Below, in pieces: positions 10,763-24,012 of a stretch of DNA of 64,000 bases (within the stretch, counting starts at the first letter, position 1; every line of letters begins with the position of its first letter). Source of the DNA: Chondrus crispus (taxonomy: Eukaryota; Rhodophyta; Florideophyceae; Gigartinales; Gigartinaceae). The notes beneath the pieces were generated by a model that was not told the DNA's origin, ran no database searches, and saw only the letters and a program-made list of their open reading frames with translations. The stretch lies in contig NW_005179086.1 of assembly GCF_000350225.1 (NCBI RefSeq), positions 62,001-126,000 of the forward strand. Direction: 5' to 3'. The position numbers and the translations under genes were made by a program.

Positions 10763-12180
10763 GTGACAGTGATATTTACAGATGAAGAAGCTATTGCAGA
10801 TTCTCTTTGCAGTGAACTATATCAATGCGCCCCGGTAAGCGCCGAAATTGAATTACATCTCGCGGAACACAACAGAAATCAAACCGTATGCAAACGTCCC
10901 TTTCTGTTTCGATTTGTGATTAGCAACCGCTTCATCTACACATAACTATATCTGTCCTTACTAGTGCTCTATCGCGGTATCAGAAACCCCAGGCCATGGA
11001 TGTCCAAGAACACGTTGTTGCAAATCTCGAAAACAGTCCGATCTCATTCGCCGCAAAGACCTTTTAATGTGACATGCTTCTATACACGAGATTATGTACA
11101 GGCATGACTCTTCCATAGGAAATCATATTTCCCACTCTGTTGAAGACCCCTTCGTATCAAGGCTCATCAACTCCTTGCGTCCAACCGAACCCAAACTTTT
11201 AGAGCATCTGGACCACCTAAAACGCATTAGTGGAACACGTATTTGGAAGCTCACATATTTGATGGATGCCATACGTTCATATGAGAGGAAGAGGGGCGAA
11301 ACTGCCACTGCATCATATGCAACCGATCCTAGGCGTCCAGAGAGTTCTGAATTTATTCGACATTATAAGGAGGGGCCTAGGAAGTTGTCTGTACGCTCAT
11401 ATGATTTCTTTGATCCGACTACATATAACCAATACACAGCGGCTGCCAACGTTGCACGTGACACTCCACTTCCTGCGCTGGATGATGAATCTGAATTCAA
11501 ACGAAGGAGAACCACGTATGTGCAACGGGACCTTTTCACTCTTCCGTCGCAACTCCCTGAACCCTCGTTTCTCACACCAGCATCCATCAATCGTATTGTG
11601 ACAGAGACCCTGCTCGGAATGCATCCAAAAACGTACCCTTCTTCACATATCCCACCGGCACCCGCCACACCGACTCCTAATCCTAAGGCCATAAGTCGCT
11701 TCGGCCACAGGGCCCGCATTCCTACACATTTTATTCGATGTGGTTCGGCAGATCACGTCGTCTGGCAGTATATCGAAGAAGATGACGACAGAGCGGTACA
11801 AGCACGATTGCAACATCAAGATTCTTCTGCTTTTAATTCCCTTCCTTTTGAACAGCGTGGGTCCTCTTTGTCTCACACATGGGCTCCACGCCCGACCACA
11901 TGGCCAAAGTAATGGTTCGAGCCGCCAGCTACTCAACCACTCTCCCAAAAAATTGTCGAAGCTGCACGTGGCCACGACTACTCCGCACTCACTTGCATCC
12001 CTACCACCAATCCGTGGTCGTTTTCTATTTCTTCGAATTCCTTTTCATGCGGTGTCCAAGGCTACGCTCAGCTTCAGAGCACTGCCGATTTCACTACCGC
12101 GATTAAGCTCTATTATGATCCCACTCACTCGTCCGTGCGCTCATTGATATAGGTGCAGATCGCACGTGCATCACATTCGA
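10763..12180 (+). pseudogene. gag-protease fragment of the family D element
   Basis: A long open gag-like stretch (11094-11912, about 270 residues) is rich in charged residues. It is followed near 12143-12165 by a retroviral-type aspartic protease signature (ALIDIGADRT). Base composition is clearly less GC-rich than the neighbouring elements. No reverse transcriptase or integrase follows, so the element is truncated. I do not recognise the exact clade. Confidence 0.5.
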
Positions 12181-12189
12181 ACCGGCGGA

Positions 12190-13830
12190 GGGCCTACCAC
12201 AAGCCTTCATCGATCGGTATTGGCGAGCCCACCGAGCTTAAAAATCCGCTCGGTGCCGCAAGCTAAGAAGGGCGGTCTCCCGGATACTGTACCGGTTGAG
12301 ACCACCCGCATGTAGCGCATGCGCGCGGCGGAAGTAGCCTACGGGACTGTCACTACCGCTCGGAACTATACGCACTACGATGGGCTTTGCACCCTCTAAA
12401 CTACGGCTGGCAGTCGAATCCGTCACCCCCCGAACTAATGGCCTGAGTTACAAAATTGGCCAGCCCTCCGGGGAGGTGCCGTGTGGCAAATATTGTACAC
12501 GCCGCCTATCAGGCGTGTAATACGAAACGGTGAAGTCCAGGGACCTCAAGGGGATCGCCTGGATCACTAGGTGTCCCCTGAGGTCGACCATGGTCGACGA
12601 TGGGGAGCTACGGCACTCCCGCGGCTCCCAAGATAAATACCGTCTCGGATTCCTGCAGCGGCGGCGCGACCCCAAACACGTGGCAAAAAAATTCCAAGTG
12701 TCATTCCCGTATTGGTGCAGTGACCTGCGGCAAAAATTCGTGGACCAAACTGTGAGGGGTGACACCGTTCGGTTCGGCAATTAAGTCGAAGTTTGAGGTA
12801 CGTTTGAGCCCCTACCGGGCTCAATAAAAATCGTAGCCCACTTCCGAGAACGGTATCGCGCTCACCGCGTCAAGCCGGACCCGGAGGTATCAACTCCGTA
12901 AAAGCGGTCATGGCGAGGTGTCAACCGATTTGGAAACGTGATCAGTGTTTATTGGTTTCTAGTCGTGTTTTACAGTGTCCAAATCGGGGTTGTCGGCGAA
13001 GTTTCCGGGGGCGCACCCGTACGCCCCTAACCGCCACGGAAAGGGACCGAGCGGGGCCAGAGGGGTCTCCCCGCAACCACGAGGGTCGAGACCCCCGCGT
13101 ACTGTACGCGCCGGTGGAAAAGAGGGGCGTCCGAGTTGGCAAAATGGCCAGCCCTCCCGGGAGGTGCGGTGCATCGGTACGTTGGCACCACTACCCCGGA
13201 GGAGCGCCGGCTTATGGGGAGGCGCTGTAGCCCTCCGGGTAGGGCCTGGGTCCATACCTGGCGCCCTGAAAAGCGGGGCGCAACCGAACTGTACCCTCCA
13301 GGGACCTCCGAGGGAGCGCTCAGATCCATGAGCACCCCCCGAGGCCGACCCTGGATGATGAGGGATGGGGACGATCCGCCGTGAGGCCATGCCGTCCTCA
13401 AACCCAATCACCGACACGGAATGGCCGGGGTTCAGTACATGCGGTGCATACGGTACTGTACTCGGCGGCCGCAGCCAATGACGGCGCGCGGCGGCGCATG
13501 GGGGGCGGTTCGGAACGCCTCCGATTTGGACGACAACCCAATCGGAGCCCGTCAAAAAGGCAAAAGCCACCCCCAAACGGAAAAATCACGCGTAATTTAC
13601 TTAGAAAAAAGCCGATTTTCCGCGAAGGAAAACGCAGCGGCATCAGACCGGGGCGCGGGCCGCACTGCGCATACTGACCACCGGAGCTGCGCCTACTCCC
13701 GCGCGCACGCTCGCACCGCTGGGAGAGTCGATGAGGCCTCCCCTCAAGGAGGTCCGCGCAGGCAAGGAGTGGCGAGACGGAGAAGGCAGATGTTTTGTTG
13801 GGGTACTATCGGGTTGAGAACCACCGTCAC
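12190..13830. other. GC-rich unassigned sequence with a diverged direct duplication
   Basis: No gene can be supported. Blocks near 12450-12610 and 13138-13375 are related. Both carry GGCCAGCCCTCC.GGGAGGTGC and later CCAGGGACCTC followed by a GAGG(T/C)CGACC block, in the same order. They look like old direct repeats of a mobile element, possibly terminal repeats, but the element cannot be named. Confidence 0.4.
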
Positions 13831-13840
13831 GGAATAGCGC

Positions 13841-15046
13841 CTATTCGGGTCTCGCGCGCTTGGGCGAGCGGACGCCCTCCGCCAAACCGTCAGGGCTCCC
13901 CGCCATCCTCGCCCCAGAAGACTGGTTGGTGAAACCCGGCGCAGGTGGCATCTCAGCCCCGCACTTGCGGCGCCCGGAGAAGATTCGATCGATCTCGTCA
14001 ATTGTTGACGCAGCCGTCCGGACGAGGGCCGCACCCTCTGCGGCCTCGCTCTCCAAAATCGAGAGCTGACGGCGCGCCTCGGCGAGCTCTGCGTCACGTT
14101 GGCGCAAGGCGTGGATCCACGAGCGAGCGGCCACGAGCGCATCCGTCACGGTTGAAGGCCCCTCGATGTTGTCGTACGAACATGCGTACTGTAGAACCGC
14201 GAAGGCACCTATTTCCGCCTCGGGACGAAACCTGGCGGATGATGGCGGCATGGGCTGGGATGACCCGCCCGCTGCTGGCGGGGACCGTATCGGATTCTCA
14301 CTCGTCGCGGAAGAGGACGAGGCGGCCGGCGGAGGCTCCGCTCAGCCCACGACCGGCGTAAACCGTGTCGGATCCCGGTCCTCCCTCGACGAGGGTGGGC
14401 GCGCCGGCAGAGGCCCCGCGTTGGCCCAGCGGTCGCGCATGGTCGTGCGCGCTCCGACCCCAAGTCGGGAGGTCCACGCAGCCGAGGAACTGTCGCTCGG
14501 GGAACCCAGGTAGGGCGCCAACGTCGCCGCCACGCCGAGAACTGGCGGAGGCCGGAGCGGAGAACGGCTATCTGGCGAAGGCGGCGGAGCCTCTGTCTTC
14601 CAAGACGGAAATTCCGACCCGGTCACCCCGGCGAGTGGTAACCTGGGAGTCTCACCAGCCCCCAAGGGGGTCTCGTCGGCAATCTCGACGAACTCTACCA
14701 GGCCCAGCGGGGGCGGCGCGTGCATCTCCATTTCTTCGTCGACCTCCGTGGCCCTGTAGGCCGACCCAAGGGGGCACTCCTCGACTACCACCGAGGTGCG
14801 GGGCTGGGGTAAATTCCGTAAGGTCTCCTGCGGGGGAGCGGGACCCATTGAGCCCCACTCCCTTCCAAGTCCGTTGAGGTACGCTGCCCCCGGCAGCCCC
14901 GCTTGGGCGGGTGTCCCCGTGGGGGCCTCCTCGAGAGGGAGACCTGGTGACCCCGGTATGACCGACTGGTCGGGGTCTTCATGAGGACTGGAGTAGCTCG
15001 TTGAAGCCCCCAATACGGGGGCCGTGAGAGCCATAGTAGAACCCAT
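13841..15046 (-). other. Two adjacent minus-strand open frames, element-borne, function unknown
   Basis: A proline/serine-rich frame (14342-15046, about 234 residues) precedes a second frame (13841-14251, 136 residues) containing a likely coiled coil (ALRQRDAELAEARRQL). The second frame shares a loose pattern (IG-x-A...Y...D...A-x-RS-[WY]) with an antisense frame in the 3' region of element 2 (28122-28688). This suggests an accessory protein of red-algal retroelements. The match was made by eye and is weak, and no domain is recognised. Confidence 0.35.
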
Positions 15047-15049
15047 CCG

Positions 15050-15698
15050 TGTAGTATAAACACCCCAACGGAGGGGGGTGTATACTCAGTTCTTGCGGTA
15101 GACCCCGATCGGCGGGAAGACGGAAACACGGCCCACCCACGGAACCGAGCACGGGCTCGAGGTAGCGGTGGTAGAGCGGTGGTCGGGGAGGACGCTTGCA
15201 CTCGCGAGCGGTTCGACGCCTCGACGCCCCGGAGCGGTACTGGGTGACGATCCGGAACCGACGGGCGGAGGCGGATCCGGCTCGTGGCCGTGCTGCGCGC
15301 GTCCTCAACCCGCGTGCGGTGCCGTTCTAAGGTAACTAATGAGAGTGCCTCAGAATAAGCTGGCAGGACCAAGGCGAAGGTATCTTGACAAGTCCGTGCT
15401 TGTCGTCCCCCTCTGCCGTCGGTCCGCTCATATTTAATATATTAACAATCCATAATTACTGTAAAGTACCGAGGTACTGTAGTGGTCTACTGTAGTGCAG
15501 GTCGGCCTGCACTGTACGGTGTCAGCATCGGTGCTGACAGTACACGTAGTACCCGTGTGTGCGCGTGTGTGCGCGCCCCCGTACACGTCGGGGTACACGT
15601 GGACACGCGTGGGGGCGCTGTAGAGCGTCGGGCTCTACAGTGGCAGATCCAATCGTAATCTAATCTGAAGTAAATCCCCCAGGGGGAGTTATACTACA
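15050..15698 (+). mobile_element. Solo LTR, family B (copy 2)
   Basis: A 649-bp LTR begins TGTAGTATAA and ends TTATACTACA, a perfect inverted pair. It is flanked by ATCCG on both sides (15045-15049, 15699-15703). It is homologous to the solo LTR at 1269-1945 and includes the CTGTAGAGC stem-loop (15618-15640). It lies in or next to the DIRS-like element, in the tyrosine recombinase end. Confidence 0.92.
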
Positions 15699-15703
15699 AT
15701 CCG

Positions 15704-16064
15704 GTGGGGATGCCCCCACCAGTTGCAGTGCACGCGCCACCCCCGCCACCAAATTTCGCGCCCCAACCGCTGATTGGCTCGTAAATTGAAAAGGCCGTCT
15801 GATGCTGGTCAGAGATTAGCCCATCTCTGGAACAGGGCGGGTGGTCCAGAACCTGCCTCAGCAGCCGGGTTGTCAAAATATGACAAAATCAACGGTCGGC
15901 GGTATGACTTCCCCTTCCGGTGCCTTAGCCTCGCTGTGACACACCCTGATGTCAGTGTGATATCGGATGGGGCCATGTGTGCCACAGTGACAGCACGGCA
16001 TTGGAAAATAAACGAGAAAAAGCCACGGCATAAGAACCGCGACATCCTCAACATCTGTGGCGGT
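15704..16064 (-). pseudogene. Tyrosine recombinase catalytic part, DIRS-like element
   Basis: Read on the minus strand from element 2's left edge, the sequence has the pattern of a recombinase catalytic domain of YR retroelements: L.R..T..H....DI.L..G.V..RLRH.KGK, then LFQRWA. It is the continuation, across element 2, of the core-binding part at 29945-30236. Confidence 0.55.
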
Positions 16065-16069
16065 GAGGC

Positions 16070-17199
16070 TGTAGTGCAATACGCACCTGAAAAGGGGGGT
16101 GAAAAGAAAGGGAAATATTTTGGATATAACAAATAGTCCTGGTTGGGGGACACACGTGTGAATAATTGCACAGTTTTAATTTTTAATTATTTTATTTTAT
16201 TTAGTTAATTAGTTAGCATTAATTTTGCTGACATTAGATTAGATATAGGATCTAGCGCCGCGAGCTACTGTAGTGGCTCCGGCGGGGCGATATATACCTT
16301 TGCCCTCTGACCACCAAGTCAGTAAAGGTAACCCGAGTTGCCAGAGTTGAATATCGCCTTGGTCGAAGTCCGTCTTTCCCAAGACGCTCCCTTTTACCAC
16401 AGATTACGTTATCCTTTGCGCTCGGGGGTTCCCTTTCCCTTTCCTTTATTTCACCCATCCTTTTCTATTTCTATCTCTATTTCTATTCCCTTATCTTGTG
16501 TTGGTTCCACAGTGCCTGATTGCGATCCGCATTGTGTAGACTTGAGTCATCGGACTCTTGTGTTGGTTCTTTTGTTTGTTGTTGGTGCCATCGGCTTTGG
16601 TTGCGACCGGACCGGTGTAGGTGTCTTGGCCATCGGGCGACACGTGGGTGTAGCGCTGCTACTTGTTTACGTTCACCGACGGAGGCTGTTGCAACGACGT
16701 TTCCCTCGAAGGTCCTGTTGTGTATACAGGACAGTGTTGGTTCCATCGGATACAAGTTGCGACCGTTCCGGTGTCGGTACCTTGCCATCGGGCAGTACGG
16801 AGGTGTAGCGCTGCTACGTGTTTGCTAATTCCCGACGGGCTGCGTTGCGACGCCCCCGTCGAAGACCTTATCAAAGGTATAAGGTGTAACAGGCGCTTCG
16901 CGAGCATTGGATTTACGACCCATCGGGCCCGGCTTCCTAATTACCGCCCCGAACTCGCCGAGCCACTGCCTGTACAAGACTCTACCACCATTCGTCCTGG
17001 GGCGGGCCTCTTCCTTTTGCCCCCCCCCCTGTCAGGGACTTGAGCTACTGTGGGCCGCAAACCCACTTAAAGGGAAAGGGAGAATCGGACACTCCGTAGG
17101 GCTGTGCCGTCGGCAACTCTTGTTGGTTGTTGTTTGTTGGTTGTGTTGTCGCTGGACCGTTGGACCCTGGTTCCGGCCTGACAGGCACATTGCACTACA
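16070..17199 (+). mobile_element. 5' LTR of element 2 (family C)
   Basis: 1,130 bp with perfect 11-bp inverted ends. It includes ACACGTGT (16152-16159), a TATATA box in a GC-rich setting (16291-16296) and a pyrimidine-rich tract (about 16435-16500). A candidate primer-binding site TGGTCTCCCGACC starts four bases after the LTR at 17204. Confidence 0.95.
16291..16296 (+). promoter_or_regulatory. TATA box of LTR C
   Basis: TATATA follows GGCGGGGCGA. It is kept in the 3' LTR at 29032-29037. It would start the genomic RNA inside the LTR. Confidence 0.55.
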
Positions 17200-17292
17200 T
17201 AAGTGGTCTCCCGACCTAGAATCTGGAAACTACGAAGAGAAGTCGGAAATAGGTAAATTAGTTCGATAGGTCTCGTTTATTAAGAGCGGACC

Positions 17293-19576
17293 ATGGCATC
17301 AAGCCAACCCAAGGACGTCGGTCCTGGGGTCAGAAGGGCTGGATCAGCTCAAGAGTCGAGGATTCCGCGAGGACCTCGTACGCGAAGCAAAGGAAATTCT
17401 GCTACTGATCCAGTTGCAGAAGCGTCCCCTTCGGGGACGGCCGTTGAGAAAAACGGCCTGGAAGAGAAGTTCGAGAAATTGAGCGAGGAGATTCGTCAGG
17501 AGACGAAAAACAAGCTCGAAGAACTTCTGGGCATTTTTCAGAAGCAACGGGAGTTGCTAAAATCCGAGTTCCACGCTGCGCTTGAAGAGCTGACAGCCCG
17601 TGTGGTTCTCGTTGAGAATTTAGGCGCCGATGCGTCCCCGAGCCGAGATCCGGAAGTGCTAGATTCGCTAAAGCTCGCCGCGAAAGAAGCTCGGCGAGAC
17701 GCGATTCAGGCCCTGGAAACGCTGGCCAAGACAGGGGACAGCATCGACGACCGGTTCTACCGCGCTTCGCGGCGACTCAAGGACCTTGAGCAAGCTGCGG
17801 GCCGGGCCGAACCAAGTTTGGACGCGGGATCGCTCTCCGAGGGAGAAGAAATCGACAGTCCAACGAAGAAGGACAAGTCATTCCGGACCCGGGATTCCAA
17901 GTGGAAGAGCCCCAAGTCGGCCAAGGGCCGAAAGAAGAAGAAAAGTCACTGTAGTGACGACCGCGAAAATTGCGACTCAAATTCGGAGTCGAATGTTTCA
18001 GCAGAAAATGGTGACGACGGCTCGTCGAACCATTCAAGAAATTCCGACCGAGGATCGACAGACGGAAATGGAATTTCGTCGAATAAGAAGAGCTCCAAAC
18101 GAGGCGGAGTCACTTCGTCCGCCTCGCGGAGAGATCAAGAAGCGGAGCCAGAAGACATCGCGACGCGGCGCGGACCGCGATGGGAGGAGTTGGAGGAATT
18201 AAATCCGACCAACCACCTCTTCAAGAAGTTGCTTTCGTACAGGACCTACCGCCTGCGGAACCCGCAGACACGTTTGTCGGGCAAGCGGCGGACCGCCGTG
18301 CGAAAGATCAGAAGAGACATACCACCGAAGGTGAAGAGAGACAATACGTTCACAGGAGACGATGGCGTATTGGTTCTAGATTTTTTACCTAAGATAGTCC
18401 AGGAATTCGACAACCAGGAGATGAACGAAGGCCAAGCGATCCGGTTGCTACCGGAGTTCCTCAGCGGAATCGCCTTGAGGCAGTACAATTCGGTGTCACA
18501 AACGGCGGGGTCCCACCATAGGAAAATATCCGTCTGGCCGGAGGCCGTACAGTGGCTATTGCGAAGCTTCGCCACCGATGAGGCAATCCGCCAAGCGTAC
18601 TCGCTTTACGGGAAGTACAGCAGCTACCGTCTGAAGACGAGATGGAATTTTTATCCGTCTGACGGACGCGAGCAATCGATGTGGAAACGTATATTCGATG
18701 GAAGAACAGATGACAATGTTTATTGAAGGACTCGATTCGAGTATCAAGCCGATGGTATCTCAATACCGACAAGACAATCGGGACGTTTCGTTTTTGAGAC
18801 TAGTTAATTACGCGAAGGCGCATGGCTCGGCGAGCTGCGCCAAGGAGAGGAAGACTAGGAGAGTCACCATCCAAGCGCCAGCGACGCTAAGGACGGAGGG
18901 GAAGCAGAAGCCTCCGCACCCCACGCGAAAGACCCGCGGCGCGGTCCACTTGGCCGATTCACTTTCTGCGTCCAGAGGACCTAGTACTGTTGATCAGGAA
19001 GAAAATGGATACGCAGGAGCGCTGGTTGCCGAGGGCGATTTTTATGACCCCTCCGAGGGGTATGGAGACGAGGATCACGGGGCTAGTGGGATGTCCACGC
19101 TACGGACGCCCACGTATACAACGGGCTCGTATACAGAGGCCGCGGAACCCGTGTTGCCGTTTCGAGGGCGCGGACACACGCCCGCGCCAAGAATTCCGAT
19201 GGAAGACAAGGGTACGGCCTTCAGAAGACCGGGCTGGACGGGCCGGACGACGGCCCGAGGACCGCCAAGGTCGCCGTACCCTCAGAAGAAGCATGGCCTC
19301 GTATGCTACCATTGCTACGAGAAGGGCCACGGAGCGCCTACGTGTTTGCTCTCGTTCCGAGAGATGCACCGAGTTCTGAAGAACTACGAGATGCTCTCCC
19401 CGATGGAGAGGTTGGGATTTCCGTCGACAAGTTACCTGAAGGTAAAACAGTGGTTCAAATCACAGGCGGCGAGCACACCGAGTGCCTCTGCCGAAGGTTC
19501 GAACCGGACATCAGGAAGGCTGGCCGCGGGGCCGTCGTCGGATTGGAGAAGAAATCCGCAGCGACAGGAAAACTAA
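17293..19576 (+). pseudogene. gag region of element 2
   Basis: The N-terminal part is a charged coiled-coil region, followed by a lysine/serine-rich linker and a capsid-like domain (about 18180-18850). A CCHC zinc knuckle (CYHCYEKGHGAPTC) lies at about 19302-19343. The N-terminal coiled coil is absent from element 1, whose gag is otherwise organised alike. The 3' end overlaps the pol frame (19482-19576), as is common where gag-pol is made by programmed frameshifting. The region is not a single intact frame. Confidence 0.8.
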
Positions 19577-22500
19577 GGGGGGGAATCTCAAAAAAAATTC
19601 GAAAGGAGAGACATGTGTCCGGCGAACCGTGTCCGGAACCCGGTTCCGTTCCCCACTTTTAGTGAAGGAGGCAGTCGATGATGAGGAGACAGTTGGAATC
19701 ATCGATAACCCGAAAGGACCCATTGGGGTCAAGAAGATTCTGCGAAGAGGCAAGGACGATCCGCTGGAGCAAGTCCGACGCCCCTGGTACAGGGTCACAC
19801 GCGGGGAATGTCCCGAGAAGATTTTGGTCCTTGCGAGGAATAACTACAAAGTCTTCGCGGACATTGGACCGACGGTTGGATTGATGAGCCGTGTACTGTC
19901 CGTGTTGGACACCGGCGCGGGACCTAATCTCATCCGGGGATCCGAGCTTCCCGCAGGAATGGAAACTCTTGTGTCCTTCGGAACGACCCAAGACATCGGC
20001 GATGCGAACAACAGGCCACTCCGAACTCTAGGTACACTCAGAATGCCTGTGAGACTTGGACGTTTCGTGGCTTCAGTTGAATTTATAGTTTGTGAAAAAC
20101 TCGCAGTCCCCCTAATTCTAGGAGCGGATTATTGCGATAGGTTCGTGGAGGCTATCTACCCACGAAAGAGGACAGTTGAGTTGGCGGACTTCTCGGAGGT
20201 TCCGATCGTACGGCGATTCTCGGCGAGAAGATCGAAGAAGCATTTGGTTCTCGGAGAGGGCGAGACCGATGCAAAAGGGGAGCGAGTTTCCCCCAGGGTG
20301 AAGGTGGCAAGAGCCACGACCATTGGGCCAGGGACGCAACGCATGGTCGAATGCACCTCGAAGAGGACTGGGCTGGTCGTCGTTCAACCCTACGCACCCC
20401 AATACGACAAGCACGGACTGGTAAGCACCAACGGTGTAGTTCAAGTTGAGCCTGACAAACCTTTTAGATTGCTTGTTGCGAATTTTTGGAATTACCCTGT
20501 CAGGGTTCAAAAAGGCCAAGTGGTGGCGGAACTACTACCGCACCCGAGGGCCGTACTGAAGAGCAATACCACCATTGGTGAGGTACTCGGAATTCAAGGA
20601 AGGGATGAGGAAAAATTCACTAATTCTACCCCGCCGCCTACGGGCGAGAGAAGATGCGAACCGTCGGAACAAGATCGCGAGGACCAGCCAGGAGAACGGG
20701 AGGAAGGGCTCTCCGCGACGGCAACTACGAAGCCGGAGCGGCGGATTGAGCCTCCCCCGCCGGACGTGGAGGAGCTCGACCTGAGCCACGTGCCGGACCG
20801 GCTGCGCGGAAGATTCCGTCGGATGCTAAAAAAATATTCCCGCATGTGGGATGGGACCCTTGGTGAAATCAACACCACGGTCCACCGGATTGAACTGGAC
20901 CCGGATACAAGGCCAATCGCACAAGCTCCCTACCGAGCCGGTCCAAAGGCTCGGGAGGTCGAGGACGCAGAAGTACAGAAGATGTTAGAAGCAGGAGTCA
21001 TCGAGCCGGCGCAGTCAGAATGGGCGTCGCCCGTTTTATTAGTGCCCAAGCCGGACGGATCGATGCGCTTTTGTGTCGACTATCGCAGGTTAAACGCGGT
21101 AACGGTGAAGGACACGTACCCTTTGCCGCGCATGGATGAGTGTCTGGACTCGTTGGGAGACACCAAGGTCTTTTCCGAGTTGGACGCGATTTCAGGGTAT
21201 TGGCAAATGCCTATTCCGGAAGCGGACCGCGACAAGACAGCTTTTTCGTGTCACTCAGGTCTCTACCGTTTTTCAAGAATGCCCTTCGGGCTTACCAATG
21301 CGCCAGCGACGTTTCAGAGAGCTATGGATATCCTGCTCTCTCCGTTCCGCTGGAAATGCTGTCTGGTATATCTAGATGATATCATCATCTTCAGAAAATC
21401 CTGGGAGGAGCACGTCGTCCACGTCGACGAAATACTGTCCGTATTGGAAAAGGCAGGTGTCAAGCTCAAGCTTCGCAAGTGCGAATTTTTCGTCGAAAAG
21501 ATCAAGTACCTGGGCCACGTCGTTCGGCCAGGTACATTGGAAGTTGACGCCGGGCGAACCGCCGCACTGGAACAAGTGAGGTACCCTCAAACGCAGACCC
21601 AGCTTAGGAGCTTCTTGGGACTTTGCAATGTCTACAGCAGGTTTGTCCCACATTACGCGAAAATTGCGCATCCGCTCAATCAACTATTGAAGAAGGGACA
21701 ACCGGTCCAGTTGGAAGGATTCGACGAACCGTGCGAAAAAGCTTTTCATAAGCTCAAGGACGCCATCTTGGCACTGCCGGTGTTGGCGCTGCCGAAGAAG
21801 GACCTACCCTACTCGGTAGACACTGATGCAAGCGACTATCAAATCGGCGCTGCATTATTTCAAACGCATCCGGATGCGCAACGTAAACCCATCGGGTTCT
21901 TTTCAAGAACGTTAGCCGCAGCCGAGAGAAACTATTCTGTATCAGAAAAAGAATGCCTAGCGGTAATTTGGGCCGTACAGACTCTAAGACAATATCTATA
22001 TGACGAGCACTTCATCGTGCATACCGACCATGCCTCATTGAGGTGGTTGATGAACGTAACCGACCCCAGCGAGAGATTAATCCGATGGAGGCTCCGCCTC
22101 TCGGAATTCGATTTCGAAATCAAGTACAAGAAGGGCAAGGCGAACAGCCAAGCGGACGCCCTGTCAAGATTACGGACCGCAGGAGAAACCGTCGACGAAA
22201 TCGACGACGAAATCCCATGCTTTATGGCCGAACCGGCCGAGGGTACAGTGGAGGACGAGGAAACTATTGACGCGGCAGACGACATCCTCGCTCTTGAGGG
22301 GGGGACCGCCCCTGAGCGCCTCGATCAATTCCAAGCTGTCACTCCGGAGGAGCTCATTCGCGAGCAAGCCGTCGACCGCTTCTGCAACCGCATCAAGGAA
22401 GAAATGGACGCCGGAAAGGTGAGAACGTTCAGCATGGAGACCGAGGAACTCGAAGGAACTCTATGCCGTACCGCGGCGGAGTTTGTACAAGTGGTGATAC

Positions 22501-24012
22501 CACAATCGTTAAGGGACCGCGTCCTAAGGTTGAGCCACTACGCAAAATTGGCAGGCCACCCGGGAGGCAGGAAACTTTACAAGACATTAAGAAGATATTT
22601 TTATTGGCCTACGATGGCCCTAGACTGCTACGCAGTCGCGAAGAATTGCGCCGCATGCGCGCGGGAAAGGGTGAAGTTAAGAAGAAACACGAAGGAAATG
22701 AAGCTGTTCACGCCCAAAGCTCCGCTGGAGTTTGTCGCCATCGACATACTCGGCGAGCTAATTACAACTAAACGAGGAAATCGGTATATTCTCGGTGATC
22801 AGCGACCGGTACTCGAAACTGGTACGAGCCGTACCGTTGAAGAAGATATCAGCTGCGCACATCGCACAAGCCTTCGTTCACCATTGGGTATTCGTGTACG
22901 GACCGCCGGTCAAGCTACTGTCCGACAGTGGAACACAATTCACGGCCCGGTTCTTTCAGAACGTCTGTCGAATTCTCGGCATACGCAATGTGTTCACGAC
23001 TACGTACCACCCGCAAGCCAACGGCCAAGTTGAGAGGTTTAACCGCACGCTGACTTCCGCGTTGCGAAACTATGTTGGAGAGCATCCCAAGGACTGGGAC
23101 CTATTTAGCGACGCCGTGACGTTCGCATACAACACGCAAGTGCATCGAACTACGAACATCGCGCCCTTCGAGCTGGTGTTAGCTCGGGCGCCGAGAAGCA
23201 TCGCGTTACAAGCACAGCCAAGTTTGGAAGGATTTGGCTCGAATCGAGCGTACTACCTGAAATGGCAGTCGTGGTTGGAAAGCCTGATGAAAGGCTCTGG
23301 TAAGAACTTGCGGAAAGAACAAGCGCGCTACAAGCGAAATTTCGACGCAAGGCTCCGCAAGTCGAAGTATGACATCCCTTCAGGATCATACGTATTCCTT
23401 CGGAAAGAGCAAGGCACGGCCACCGAGCCGAAACATAAGTTGGCACAAGTGGCTACAGGTCCATATCAAGTGAAGGAGTCAACTGAGAATACGGTCGTCA
23501 TATCCATCGGCGACCAGGAAGAGCGCGTGTCGCGAGATAGAGTCGAATTAGCCCCTAGTCCCATGGACTACACGCCGATAGTCGGGCTACGACAAGCGCT
23601 ACAATTCCTCAACACAGACGGAGAACGAGAAGGACCCGCCGCGCAGGCGAAGGATAGGGTGGATGACGGACCGTTGATAAATCAGGAAGCTACGGGCACC
23701 CCGCCCGGTCTACAAGAGATGGGAGGTTCGGAAGGGCAGGACGAGGATGAGTCGCCGACTCTTCGGAAGGGGGACGGACAGTTGGACACGCAGGAAGAAG
23801 AAGCCGGGAGTCAGGAGTATGTGATCGACAAGATCGTGGACCACGGCTACGACGGGGAGAAATTAATTCTCAAAGTGAGATGGTATGAGTATACCCTCAA
23901 GGACGCAACGTGGGAACCCATTGAGCAATTGCCCCGCAGCGCGGCCGTCACGTATTTCCGACGGAAAAGATTATCCTTGCCCGCGCAGGTCGCGCAAGCG
24001 CAATCAGGATAG
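19482..24012 (+). pseudogene. pol region of element 2: PR-RT-RNase H-IN-chromodomain
   Basis: The protease motif LDTGAGPN lies near 19905. Reverse transcriptase with the YLDD box is near 21370, and RNase H (DTDASDY...SEKECLAVIWA...HTDHASL) at about 21820-22050. Integrase has its HHCC zinc finger near 22530-22660 and a core with SDSGTQFTARF and HPQANGQVERFN. The C-terminal chromodomain (VRWYEYTLKDATWEP) lies near 23875-23920. It is closely related to element 1 in domain order. About one break falls in the integrase region. Confidence 0.9.
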
